In this document: piece by piece, positions 1 to 9,975 of the stretch
Position numbering within the stretch: the first letter of the stretch is position 1
Layout of the letters: each line of letters begins with the position of its first letter
Origin: Bog-473 sp963828505
Lineage (GTDB): Bacteria > Actinomycetota > Acidimicrobiia > Acidimicrobiales > RAAP-2
Assembly (NCBI GenBank): GCA_963828505.1
Contig: CAWHFM010000025.1
Span: 1-64,000 of the forward strand
DNA length: 64,000 nucleotides
Direction: 5' to 3'
Position numbers and translations under genes: made by a program
Notes under the pieces: model-generated
What the model was told of the DNA's origin: nothing
What the model saw: the letters and a program-made list of their open reading frames with translations, nothing else
Database searches by the model: none

Positions 1-751
1 GCACGGGGCCCACCAGCGTGGTGTCGACCTGCTCGGCGCCGGCGGCGGTGCGCACCGTCGCGGCGTCGGGGCCGCCGGCGATGACCTCGCCGACCCGCCC
101 CTCGTCGGAGCAGGTGATGCACACCTCTTCGTCCACACTGAGGCGACTGCTCGGCGGGAGCAGGCCGGGGTGCTCGAAGCAGACGTGGGTCAGCTCCCAC
201 AACAGGTGGTAGAGCAGCACGTATCTCGCCGGTGAAGGCGGCGGCGTCTTCGGCACCGTCCAGCCACAGGACATGGTCGGCGGCGCCCGGCGGCGGGCGG
301 GACCCCCGAGCGCCGACCCACACGGTGACGACACCCCACGCGGGCGCCCGCTGCATGGCCGACAACACGTCACGGTCGTCGGCGGCGGCGATGACGAGCA
401 GCACGTCCCCACCGGCAACCAGGGAACGCAAGGCGCCGACCGGATCGGAGCCAGGCCACGGCGGCGGCTGGAAGGGCGCGCTTGCCGACGATCACCGGGT
501 GGACCAACTCGACGGCCACGTGCTGCGCGTGGTCGCGGCCACGCCGGCGACCAGCACCACAGGGTGGCGCCGGCCGCGAACCGCCGGGCCAGGGCCAGGG
601 AGGCGACCGCCAGATCGCCGGCCAGCGACCCCAAGGGACCTTTGTCGGCGATCGCGGCCTCCCCTGGCTGGCCAGGCCCCTCGGACAGCCGGCCGGGCAG
701 GGCGTGATGGTAACCCGCCGCTGAGCCCAAGCGGACGGCGAGGATTACCAT
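1..751 (-). pseudogene. SIS-domain/HypC-like hydrogenase-maturation protein, partial, frameshifted
   Basis: Reading leftwards from an ATG at 751, the conceptual protein shows LALARRFAAGATL, then HPVIVGKRALP, then DVLLVIAAADDRDVL, then HLLWELTHVCFEHPGLL, and finally EEVCITCSDEGRVGEV before it leaves the window. The first parts resemble a phosphosugar-isomerase (SIS) fold. The CITCSDEGRVGEV segment resembles HypC-type chaperones of [NiFe]-hydrogenase assembly, and actinobacterial hyp clusters carry such SIS and HypC genes. No single frame covers it: at least three frame changes are needed, near 560, 470 and 235. So it is either decayed or poorly sequenced. The motifs are seen; the hydrogenase link is family knowledge plus inference, and the rest of the cluster would lie to the left. 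Confidence 0.42.
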
Positions 752-782
752 CCCGGAACGCCTGACAGAAGGAGGCTGACCC

Positions 783-1310
783 TTGGGCCAGAGAGCGCCG
801 GACGAGCTGGCGTCGACGACCTGGTCGGAGCCGCCCCACTGCCACTTCGAGCTGACCGCCCCCCGCCACTTCGTCTATCCCGCCATCTTGTTGCTGCTCT
901 CGGAGAAGCACCGCCACGGCTACCGCCTCATCGACCCCTTGATCGGGCTCGGCTTCGGGCCCGTCGACCACCCCCACGGTGTACCGGGCGCTGGCCGATC
1001 TCGAACGAGACGGTCTCCTCAAGTCCTGGAACGCCGAGCCCAAGGCGGGCACCACCCGCCACGTCTATGCGCTGACCGAAGCCGGTCGACGGGCGCTGCA
1101 GCACTGGATGGAGGTGCTGGCCGCCGAGCGGGATGTGCTCGAGCTTCGTCTGGCAACGGTATGCCCTCCTCGACCACCATCCACGGCTCCCGCCGACTCC
1201 GGCGGCCAAGGTACTGGAGTGGCCGGCGCCGGCGGTCACCGCCTCGAACGATGGGTCGCTGCTCCCGGTCACCGAGGAGCGAGCCGAGCTGCCGGGAGGA
1301 CATCGCCCGG
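783..1310 (+). pseudogene. PadR-family transcriptional regulator, frameshifted
   Basis: A TTG start at 783 has a good ribosome site (aaggagg, 769-775) seven bases upstream. The first segment reads HFVYPAILLLLSEKHRHGYRL; after a frame change at the CCCCC run at 971-975 the second reads TVYRALADLERDGLL followed by RHVYALTEAGRRALQHW. Together these form the winged-helix N-terminal domain of PadR regulators, with the YRAL recognition helix and the wing. Deleting one C from the run restores the frame exactly. A second shift near 1143 leads into FVWQRYALLDHHPR, the likely C-terminal helix. It is divergent from the SIS/HypC-like gene, so it may control it. The 3' limit is uncertain. Confidence 0.6.
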
Positions 1311-1836
1311 ATCGGGCCCTTACTGTCACGGTTCGAGGTCCTGCCCGAGACGTCGGCGATCATGATCCGCGCCCGGTCGAACGTGGGGGCGATCGACTTC
1401 GGGACGACAGGCATGCGCGGCACCGTGGAGGCGGCCGTCCGGGATTCAGCGCTGGATCCGGTGGCCGGCGTTCACGGTCGGCTCGAAGTCGACGTGGCCG
1501 AGCTGACGTCGGGCAACTCGCTCTACGACGCCGAGCTGATGCACCGGGTCCACGCCCGGATGTTTCCCGTTGCTGTCGTCGAGCTCGACGCCATCACCCC
1601 GTTCGCGTCGGGGACAGGTTCCAGGTGACGGGACGGCTGACGTTCCACGGGGTCACGGCCACTCTGACGGGGACGGTGCATGCTCACCGTGCTGCACGAC
1701 AAGCGGATCGTCGTCTCCGGCGAACAGGTCATCGACATCCGGAAGTTCGAAATTGCCGCCCCAACTATGCTGATGCTCAAGATCTACCCGGACGTCCGCG
1801 TGTTCCTCCACCTCGAGGCCGAGGCATCCCTTTCGG
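1309..1836 (+). pseudogene. YceI-like domain protein, frameshifted
   Basis: The translation contains FEVLPETSAIMIRARSNVG, then HGRLEVDVAELTSGNSLYD and AELMHRVHARMFPVAVVEL; after a shift near 1612 FQVTGRLTFHGVTATLTGTV; and after another near 1680 IRKFEIAAPTMLMLKIYPDV. This is the order of strands and conserved G-x-L-T-x-H-G and F-pattern of the YceI lipocalin-like family, which binds isoprenoid-type lipids or acts in stress responses. No convincing start codon is visible, so the 5' end is approximate; it could even have been fused to the preceding regulator. At least two frame changes are needed. Confidence 0.5.
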
Positions 1837-1883
1837 CACGGTCCGGGAACTCGGGCGCGACCCAGGAGGAGGCAATCGTCCGC

Positions 1884-2161
1884 ATGGGCATCGTGTTGGC
1901 CTTCGCCGTCGGTTATGCCGTCGGAGCAAATGCCGGTCAGGAGGGCTACCAGGAGGTGGTCGACACGCGTGCACTGCCGTCGGTCGCTCGGAGGAACTGC
2001 ACGCCCTCGCCGCCGCCCTGCGGTCGCACGCCGGAGCCACGCTGCGCCAGCTCAGCGTGGTCATCGAGGGAGAGCCGGACGAACCGCTCAATCCGGGTCG
2101 ACTCCTCGACCGGGTGCGTGACCTGATGGGACGGGCCGCCGCTACATGGCCCGCATCTTGA
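1884..2161 (+). CDS. Small membrane-anchored protein, frameshifted
   Basis: An ATG at 1884 follows a purine-rich ribosome site (aggagg, near 1865). The protein begins MGIVLAFAVGYAVGANAG, a glycine-rich transmembrane helix of the type found in small actinobacterial membrane proteins, followed by QEGYQEVV. A frame change near 1965 joins it to SEELHALAAALRSHAGATL and a helical tail ending at 2161. The product would be about 90 residues. I do not recognise a family. Its last 20 bases overlap the convergent DUF6893 gene. Confidence 0.4.
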
Positions 2162-2243
2162 GGTAGCGGGCCAACCCCGGCAGCGACGTCACGGTCACCC
2201 AGGAGAGGGCGACCAGCACGACCCAGCGCACGGCTTTGATCAC
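2142..2243 (-). CDS. DUF6893 family small membrane protein
   Basis: This is a 33-residue reading frame from GTG at 2243 to TAG at 2142. The product is one hydrophobic helix (AVRWVVLVALSWVTV) followed by the short motif LPGLARYLKMRAM. The pattern hydrophobic helix, then LP..RYLKMR.M, matches the DUF6893 micro-proteins of actinobacteria. Their function is unknown; they are probably single-pass membrane peptides. The frame overlaps the end of the upstream PAS gene by four bases, which suggests coupling on the minus strand. Family assignment rests on the conserved tail and length. Confidence 0.6.
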   Translation of the reverse strand: MIKAVRWVVLVALSWVTVTSLPGLARYLKMRAM

Positions 2244-2853
2244 CGGCGCTCAGTCACGTCCTTGGCGATGCCCCTCAGGCCGATCGGTCCCCGTCGGAGT
2301 GGATTGCAGATCGGCGCGGGCGCTGAGCCATCGAACCTGCCCATCCGGACGGACGATGCGGTAGTCGGCCTCGACGGCCTCGCCCTCGGCGACCGCCCGG
2401 CCCAGCGCGCCGCTGCCCAGCCCCGCCCGGTCATCAGGGTGCACCAGGGCGACGTGGCCGGCCAGGGTCCCGTCGAACTCGACAGGCTCGAGGCCGTGGA
2501 TCCGGTGGAGCTCCTCGGACCACTCAACGGGCGCGCGGTGGCGCAGTCGAGTACCCAGCCGCCCACCTAGCCAAACTGCCCTCCCTCAGCCTGGCCTCGC
2601 TATCGGCGAGGGCGGCGAGGGCCAGCTCCTGCTCGGTGAGGTCACGGGCGATCACCAACACGCCGATCGCTGAACCGCGGGAGTCGCGAATCGGGGCCAT
2701 GGTGAGCAGGACGGGCACGACCACACGGTCGCGGCGCCGGATCTCGGTCTCGACGTGGCCGTGGACCTCGCCCGCCAGCACCCGCCGGAGCACCACTTCG
2801 TACTCCGGCCACCGATCCTCGGCCAGCAGCCGCGTCTCCGCCATCCGTATCAC
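2240..2853 (-). pseudogene. PAS-domain sensor protein, truncated and frameshifted
   Basis: The first segment, from 2853 leftwards, reads EDRWPEYEVVLRRVLAG, then VLLTMAPIRDSRGSAIGVL and VIARDLTEQE: the C-terminal half of one PAS domain with its PAC motif. A linker ALADSEARLREG leads, across frame changes near 2560, 2520 and 2270, into a second PAS_3-type domain with HPDDRAGLG, EADYRIVRPDGQVRWL and a final GIAKDVTERR followed by a stop. An effector domain (kinase or GGDEF) would normally follow, and its absence suggests truncation. The N-terminal half of the first PAS domain is missing too; it stops where the next gene begins. Confidence 0.55.
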
Positions 2854-4556
2854 CTCCGCCTGCTACACCCTGGTGCCGTTGTCATGCAGCGGTGCCACTC
2901 TCAGCGGAGTGAATGCCGCCCATTACGTGGTTCGTTACACCGCGGCGACGGGTGACTTCGTCGTCAATCCGGCTCCCATCGACGTGGTCACGGTCAGCGG
3001 CACGCAGACCTACGGAGGGTCTCCTACGTTTTCGGGAATCGTGAACGAGGCCAACGTTCCACCGGGCATCACAGTGAACATGGCGGCACTGACCTGCAGC
3101 AAGGTCGGAACGTCGACACCGATCGCTCCCACCCTCCCGGCCGGTTCCGACACTGTCGCGGGGTCGTCGTGCAGCGGAGCGACCCTCAGCGGTCCGGGTT
3201 CCACGAACTACGTTGCCGCGTACAACGGAGCCATTGGTGGTTTCACCGTTCACCCGGCGCCGCTCACTGTCACGCCCGCACCCGAGAAGACGTCCTTCGG
3301 CGTCGTGCCTCAGGTGCATGTCAGCTATCAGGGCTTTGTGAACGGGCAGGATTCCACCGTTCTCAGCGGGACACTCAGCTGCACCTATGGCACCGGCGAT
3401 ACGTCTCCACCTGGGAACTACGAAATTGAGCTGCAGCGGATTGAGCGATCCGAACTACACCATCGATTTCGTCCCCGGGACCACGATCGTGACCATGGCG
3501 CAACTCGGCGTAGAGGTGTCAGGGTCGCAGACCTGGAAAGGCAGTCCCGTCTTCTCCGCGTCGGCGAGCCAGCCGCTGGTCGGTGCGTCACTCACAGGGA
3601 AGCTGACGTGCAGGACGGTCAACGGCTCACTCCCCATCACGCCCACACTGCCGGTCGGTGCCTACACCTTGGTGGCGGGTTCGTGCTCCGGGGTGACGCT
3701 GGCCGGGAACGATGCCATCTACTACCAGCCCTCGTACACCTCCAACTCTGGGGACTTCATCGTCCGGGGTGGGCCGCACGGGTACTGGCTCGTCGGGTCT
3801 GACGGCGGCATCTTCTCCTTCGGCTCCGCCGCGTTCTACGGCTCGACCGGCAGCCTGAAGTTGCAGCGCCCGGTGGTCGGCATCACGCCGACGGCCGACA
3901 ACGGCGGGTATTGGCTCGACGCATCCGACGGGGGAGTCTTCAGCTTCGGCGACGCCGGCTTCTACGGCTCCATTCCCGGCCTCGGTCTCCATCCGGCCGG
4001 TTCCGGTCTGCCGAACAGTCTCAATGCACCGGTGGTGGGCATGGTCCCCACCGCGAACGGGGGCGGCTACTTCATGGTCGCCTCGGACGGAGGGGTCTTC
4101 GCCTTCGGTGACGCACGGTTCGAAGGCTCGTGCCCCGGTATCGGCGGCTGTGCCGGCGCGGTGGTCGCGGTCGTGCCGGACGCCACGGGGAACGGGTACT
4201 GGGTCGTGACCCAGACCGGCAACGTCTACACCTTCGGCGACGCCCCCTATTTCGGAGCGCCCGGTCCCGGGACGCCGGTCACCTCCGCCGTCCGTACGTG
4301 GGACGGCCGGGGGTACTGGATCCTGCGAGCCGACGGCACGGTCGACGCCTTCGGCGACGCCGTGGGCCACAGCGGGGCGCTCGGATCTGTCGGCGGATTC
4401 AACCCGGCGTCGGCCGTCTTCACCGACTCCGACAGCGGCGGCTACTGGGTGGCCGACGCCGAAGGCGCGGTGTTCGCCTATGGTGACGCTCCGAACGACG
4501 GGTCGATGTTCGGCACCCACCTCAACGGGCCGATCATCGCCGGTACAGGTTTCTGA
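2854..4556 (+). CDS. Secreted MBG / GYWLVxSDGG beta-propeller protein, 5'-truncated, frameshifted
   Basis: The frame is open from the junction at about 2854 with no start or signal peptide, so the N-terminus is missing. Three repeats of the MBG type follow (VVTVSGTQTYGGSPTFSG, then CSGATLSG). One extra base near 3428 breaks the frame: removing it gives NYEISCSGLSDPNYTIDF. The C-terminal 260 residues are six GYWLVGSDGGIFSFG units of about 40-50 residues ending at 4556. Such units form propeller-like surface domains and are abundant in Acidimicrobiia. It is probably a cell-surface or secreted protein of unknown ligand. Confidence 0.6.
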
Positions 4557-4616
4557 TCCTGATCCGCCGGGCGGCGTCGGGAACCGGGTCCCGGCCGGTT
4601 GGGCCACACTGAGTCC

Positions 4617-6277
<1,661 letters not shown>

Positions 6278-6302
<25 letters not shown>

Positions 6303-7054
6303 GTCCGAGCGAGGCGCCCCCACAGTGGCGTTGCATCCTCGAAGGGGGTGGTGCATGGAGGTCCGTCCGCCACGAGGACCCGGGGCGCGGCCACCGGGTC
6401 GGAGCTGACCTCGACCAGGCACGACGAGCGAGTCCCGTACCCGTCCAGATGAACGCAGCTCCCGGCGGTCGGGCGTTCGTCCTCGGGTGGGATCCGGTGA
6501 TCGGCCAGCACGGCGCGGAAGGTGGCATTGGTCGTGGCGGCGTCGCCGGGTTCGCCGACCGAGGACAGGACGAGGTCGACCTTCGGGCTGGGAGCGCCGA
6601 GAGACCGGTTCTCCAGGGCGTAGACCCCTGGTGGCAGCGGTGTCGCCCGGGCGTCGGTGCCCGTGAAGTCGACGAAGAAGAGCGACGACCGGTCGCCGAC
6701 CAGCAGCCAACAGCCGTTGTAGTCCGCCGGGTCGAACGTCTCGACGAACTGCTCGACCGCGCCTGCGGCCGTGTCGTGTCGGGTGAGCGCGACCGGCAGC
6801 GCACCCCGCGAGCGTCGCGAGCGGTCCAGCGCATCGCCGAGGGGTTGGTTCGTCAGCCCGGCGCAGACCCCGTGCTCGTTGACGGCGAGCCAGGTGCCGC
6901 CCGCCCGGAGGTCGCGACCCCCGAGGACGCGCGGCGGGCCCTCCTCGAGCACCGTCACCGCCTCGGAAGGACGGTCCAGGTACTCGTCGCGGTTCGCGCC
7001 CACGAGGAGAGGCACGCCGGGGACGACTCGCGTGGCGACGAGCAACAGGCACAT
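6278..7054 (-). CDS. NRDE (TANGO2-like) family protein
   Basis: The 258-residue protein starts MCLLLVATR, followed by LLVGANRDEYLDRPSEAV, which contains the NRDE motif that names the family, and GGTWLAVNEHGVCAGLTN. It is similar in plan to eukaryotic TANGO2. Family members have an Ntn-hydrolase-like fold with the second-residue cysteine as candidate nucleophile. Physiological role is not settled; links to haem and lipid handling are reported for relatives. The Met-Cys start at 7054 is preferred because it gives that N-terminus and is preceded at 8 nt by TATGGT, a leaderless-type -10. Confidence 0.85.
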
Positions 7055-7062
7055 CGACCCGC

Positions 7063-7068
7063 ACCATA
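7063..7068 (-). promoter_or_regulatory. Leaderless -10 (TATGGT) for the NRDE gene
   Basis: TATGGT on the minus strand ends eight bases before the ATG at 7054. The TAnnnT pattern at 6-9 nt recurs at several genes in this window. Confidence 0.5.
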
Positions 7069-7094
7069 CCGAGGGGTGGCCTCGGGTCAACCGT

Positions 7095-7100
7095 TAGCGT
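7095..7100 (+). promoter_or_regulatory. Leaderless -10 (TAGCGT) for the methyltransferase
   Basis: TAGCGT ends eight bases before the GTG at 7109, with no ribosome site between. This spacing supports the GTG as the true start. Confidence 0.5.
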
Positions 7101-7108
7101 CGACGTCC

Positions 7109-7696
7109 GTGACAGAGAATCCCTGGCTGGCCGGGGACGTGAGGCGCGGCGAGGGCTACGACCGACGGTTCGAAGAGCTGGCGGCGGAGGGTGTCGACGT
7201 TCACGGCGAAGCGGACCTGGTCCACTCCTACGGTCCCGGCTCGGTGCTCGACGCCGGCTGCGGCACGGGGCGGGTGGCCATCGAGCTCAGCCGTCGTGGC
7301 CATGCCGTGGTCGGCGTCGACCTGGACCCCGGCATGCTCGACGCGGCTCGAGCCAAGTCACCCGCCCTCACCTGGGTGGCCGGCGACCTGGCGGACCCCA
7401 CCCTCGACCTCGGTCGCCGCTTCGACGTCGTGCTTATGGCGGGCAACGTGCTCGTCTTCGTGTCCCCTGGCACCGAGGGGGCCGTGATCGGGTTCGCTGC
7501 CCGCTCGCTCATCCCCGGAGGCCGGCTCGTTGCCGGCTACTCGCTGGGCGGGGGAGCGCTGGGACTCGAGCGCCACGACGAGCTGGCCGCAGCGTGCCGA
7601 CTCGAGCTCGAGGATCGCTGGTCCACCTGGGACCGGGCCCCGTTCCGTCCCGGCGACTCCTATGCGGTGAGCGTGCACCGCAAGCTCACCGCATAG
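7109..7696 (+). CDS. Class I SAM-dependent methyltransferase
   Basis: This 195-residue protein has the Rossmann-fold SAM site SVLDAGCGTGRVAIELSRRG (motif I) near residue 45, the acidic strand VVGVDLDPGMLDAA (motif II), and RRFDVVLMAGNVLVFV (motif IV). It belongs to the methyltransferase type 11/25 superfamily; the substrate cannot be told from sequence. GTG at 7109 is chosen because it gives MTENPWLAGDVRRGEGYD, a usual N-terminal stretch for these enzymes, and because of the promoter hexamer just upstream. It sits alone between the divergent NRDE gene and the Lrp regulator. Confidence 0.85.
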   Translation: MTENPWLAGDVRRGEGYDRRFEELAAEGVDVHGEADLVHSYGPGSVLDAGCGTGRVAIELSRRGHAVVGVDLDPGMLDAARAKSPALTWVAGDLADPTLDLGRRFDVVLMAGNVLVFVSPGTEGAVIGFAARSLIPGGRLVAGYSLGGGALGLERHDELAAACRLELEDRWSTWDRAPFRPGDSYAVSVHRKLTA

Positions 7697-7796
7697 TCGG
7701 GAGCCCACCGGAGCCGCCTTTCACCGCCACGACGCAACGGATATCAGCACTTCTCCCACTGGGCCGCACTGAACGTGCGGACGAGGGCGCCTTCGT

Positions 7797-7802
7797 TAGG
7801 CT
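7797..7802 (+). promoter_or_regulatory. Leaderless -10 (TAGGCT) for the Lrp/AsnC gene
   Basis: TAGGCT ends eight bases before the ATG at 7811; no Shine-Dalgarno sequence is present. Confidence 0.5.
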
Positions 7803-7810
7803 GCCCGCCC

Positions 7811-8293
7811 ATGGGAACAGAGGAGCTCGATCCGATCGACCACCAGATCATCGAACTGTTGTCGCACAACGCCCGCCGGACCATGGCCGACATCGGCGAG
7901 CAGGTGTCGTTGTCCGCCTCCGCCGTGACCAGGCGCATCGAGCGGCTCGAGCGGTCAGGGGTCATCGCCGGGTACACCGTGGTCGTCGACCACCGGAAAG
8001 CCGGACGCCCGATCCAGGCCTTCACCGAGGTGCGCTTCGCCGGCACCGCCGACCTCGCGGAGATTCAGGAGACGGCGGTGCAACTCCCCGAGGTCCAGGC
8101 CGTCTTTACGACGGCCGGCGATCCCGACGCCCTCGTCTGGCTCCAGGTCCCCGACGTCGAGCGGTTGGGTCAGGTCATTGAGCAACTTCGCCGCCGCGGC
8201 CGCGTCACCGGCACCAAGACCCTGATCGTGCTCGACACGTGGTCACGCCATCGCTCCTTCGAAGCGGACGGCCTCGCGTCTCGCCAGCGCTGA
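7811..8293 (+). CDS. Lrp/AsnC family transcriptional regulator
   Basis: The 160-residue protein has an N-terminal helix-turn-helix (LDPIDHQIIELLSHNAR, then LSASAVTRRIERLERSGVI) and a C-terminal RAM ligand-binding ferredoxin fold (IQAFTEVRF to FTTAGDPDALVWLQV). Lrp-type regulators sense amino acids or related metabolites and bind DNA as dimers or octamers. Its stop codon overlaps the start of the downstream lipoprotein by one base (TGATG), so the two are translationally coupled. The ATG at 7811 gives the normal family N-terminus. Confidence 0.9.
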   Translation: MGTEELDPIDHQIIELLSHNARRTMADIGEQVSLSASAVTRRIERLERSGVIAGYTVVVDHRKAGRPIQAFTEVRFAGTADLAEIQETAVQLPEVQAVFTTAGDPDALVWLQVPDVERLGQVIEQLRRRGRVTGTKTLIVLDTWSRHRSFEADGLASRQR

Positions 8294-9339
8294 TGCGCCG
8301 GCGGGTACCGGCCGCCGCGGTTGCGCTCTGCCTCGTGGCCGTCTTCGCCGCCGGTTGCGCCGGGAGTCCGTCCGGCCGCGCCAGCGGGCCCCGGGCATCG
8401 ACCACGACATCGACCACGACATCGACCACGACATCGACCACGAGCGGGCACACGACGCCGACGACCGAGCCCGGGCCCGGCGGGTGGTCCCACGCCATAC
8501 CGATCGCGCCCGGCACCGCGCTTTCGACGGTCTCGTGTCCGGCACGATTCGTATGCCTGGTGGGATCGGCGGCGGGGATGACCTACCACCTGGTGTTCAC
8601 TCGCGTCACCGACCTTGGTTCTCCCGTTCCTGCACCGGCGCCCCAGGGATCTTCCTACTTGTCCTGTGCCAGCACGTCCTTCTGCGCTGCCGCGCCCAAC
8701 CTGAACCAGGTCTCGGTCTTCAACGGATCGACCTGGCTCGCGCCGACCACGGTCCCCGGAGCCCAGGGGTTCACCGCCATCGACTGCACGGGGCCCTCGT
8801 TCTGCATCACGGTGGACGGTGAAGGGAACTCGTTCGACTACGACGGCTCGGGGTGGTCGGGCAACCTCGGTGCCTGGGGCGCGGCCAACCAGATCTCGTG
8901 CGTGTCGCCGCAGTTCTGCGTCGCGGCCGAGGGCGGCCCCTCGGTGTGGAACGGGCAGGCGTGGACCCAACCGAACGACGACGACGCAGCCGGACAGCTG
9001 AACGCGGTGTCGTGTCCCACGACCAGCTTCTGCGAGCTCGTCGACACCAGCGGCAACGTAATCACGTGGAACGGGCAGACGTTCTCGGCCCCCGCCCCGA
9101 TCGCGCCCGAGCTGCCTCAGACCGGTGACAACGCCTCCGGTCTCACCGGCGTGTCGTGCCCGACGCCGACCTTCTGCCGTGCCGTCGACTCGCTCGGCCG
9201 CGTCTTCGCCTTCGACGGGACCACATGGTCGAAGGGGACGCTGATCGACAACGGCCAGGCCCTCACCGCCATCTCGTGTCCGACCACCGATTACTGCGTC
9301 GCGGTCGACCGTTCCGGGAACGCCTTCATCTGGGGGTGA
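8293..9339 (+). CDS. Lipoprotein with SCPTxxFC beta-propeller-like repeats
   Basis: The protein starts MRRRVPAAAVALCLVAVFAAGC, a lipoprotein signal with the lipobox AAGC. A Thr/Ser linker of TTTST units follows, then about 260 residues of six degenerate repeats with the core SCPTTSFCxxVD...G..W. Cys pairs within repeats probably form disulfides. Such repeats are seen in secreted actinobacterial proteins with propeller folds; no enzymatic motif is visible. Length is 348 residues. It is coupled by a one-base overlap to the Lrp-type regulator upstream, which is unusual for a surface lipoprotein. Confidence 0.75.
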   Translation: MRRRVPAAAVALCLVAVFAAGCAGSPSGRASGPRASTTTSTTTSTTTSTTSGHTTPTTEPGPGGWSHAIPIAPGTALSTVSCPARFVCLVGSAAGMTYHLVFTRVTDLGSPVPAPAPQGSSYLSCASTSFCAAAPNLNQVSVFNGSTWLAPTTVPGAQGFTAIDCTGPSFCITVDGEGNSFDYDGSGWSGNLGAWGAANQISCVSPQFCVAAEGGPSVWNGQAWTQPNDDDAAGQLNAVSCPTTSFCELVDTSGNVITWNGQTFSAPAPIAPELPQTGDNASGLTGVSCPTPTFCRAVDSLGRVFAFDGTTWSKGTLIDNGQALTAISCPTTDYCVAVDRSGNAFIWG

Positions 9340-9360
9340 CGAGCCGCGTCGGCGCGCTGC

Positions 9361-9975
9361 TCACCACGGCTCGAGCACCGGCGCCCCGCCACGCCCGATG
9401 AGCCAGCTCAGCAGAGCCGCCGGGTCGGTGCGGGACGCCAGGCGGGGCAGCTCGCGAGGCAACCAGGCTTCGACGAGATCGTCCGGGAGCGGAATTGGCC
9501 CGAAACCCAGATCACCGTGGTGGACGACGACTTCGCGCCAGCGTGACAGCAGGGCGTCGCGCGAGCTCTCGATCACGCCGCGCGAGGAGCGCGACGGCGC
9601 GTCCCACGCGGCCGGTGGCAGCGCGGTCATCGCCTGCTCGACTGCAGCCGACGTGCGAGCGACGTCCGCCACCAGCTCAGCCGCCGGCCGCGCTGCGCCC
9701 GCCTCAATGTCCGCCGCCCGCTGCGCCAGTCCACCCGGGTACTGGTCCCGGATCTCGCCCCTCGCCGCGCCCTCGAGGCGCCACACCACGCTGTCCGCGT
9801 TGCGCGCCAGATGCGTGATGACGTGTCCCACGCTCCACCCGGGCAGGGTGCTGGCGCTCCTGGCCCGCGCCTCGTCGAGCCCGGCGAGGTCCGCGTTCAG
9901 TGCCGACTGCGCGGCGGCACACCCGGCGACCCAGGACTCGGGCGCGCCGGACAGCGACGGTGACGGTGCGCTCAC
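9361..9975 (-). CDS. Maleylpyruvate isomerase family mycothiol-dependent protein
   Basis: The 204-residue protein carries the DinB/MDMPI-type N-terminal bundle: ARSASTLPGWSVGHVITHLARNADSV, with the metal-site histidine in GHVITHLARN, and a second histidine-containing segment SRWREVVVHHGDLGFG. Relatives use mycothiol, the actinobacterial thiol, as cofactor in isomerase or transferase reactions. The GTG start at 9975 overlaps the stop of the upstream decarboxylase gene (GTGA), which indicates an operon. The substrate is unknown. Confidence 0.8.
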   Translation of the reverse strand: MSAPSPSLSGAPESWVAGCAAAQSALNADLAGLDEARARSASTLPGWSVGHVITHLARNADSVVWRLEGAARGEIRDQYPGGLAQRAADIEAGAARPAAELVADVARTSAAVEQAMTALPPAAWDAPSRSSRGVIESSRDALLSRWREVVVHHGDLGFGPIPLPDDLVEAWLPRELPRLASRTDPAALLSWLIGRGGAPVLEPW

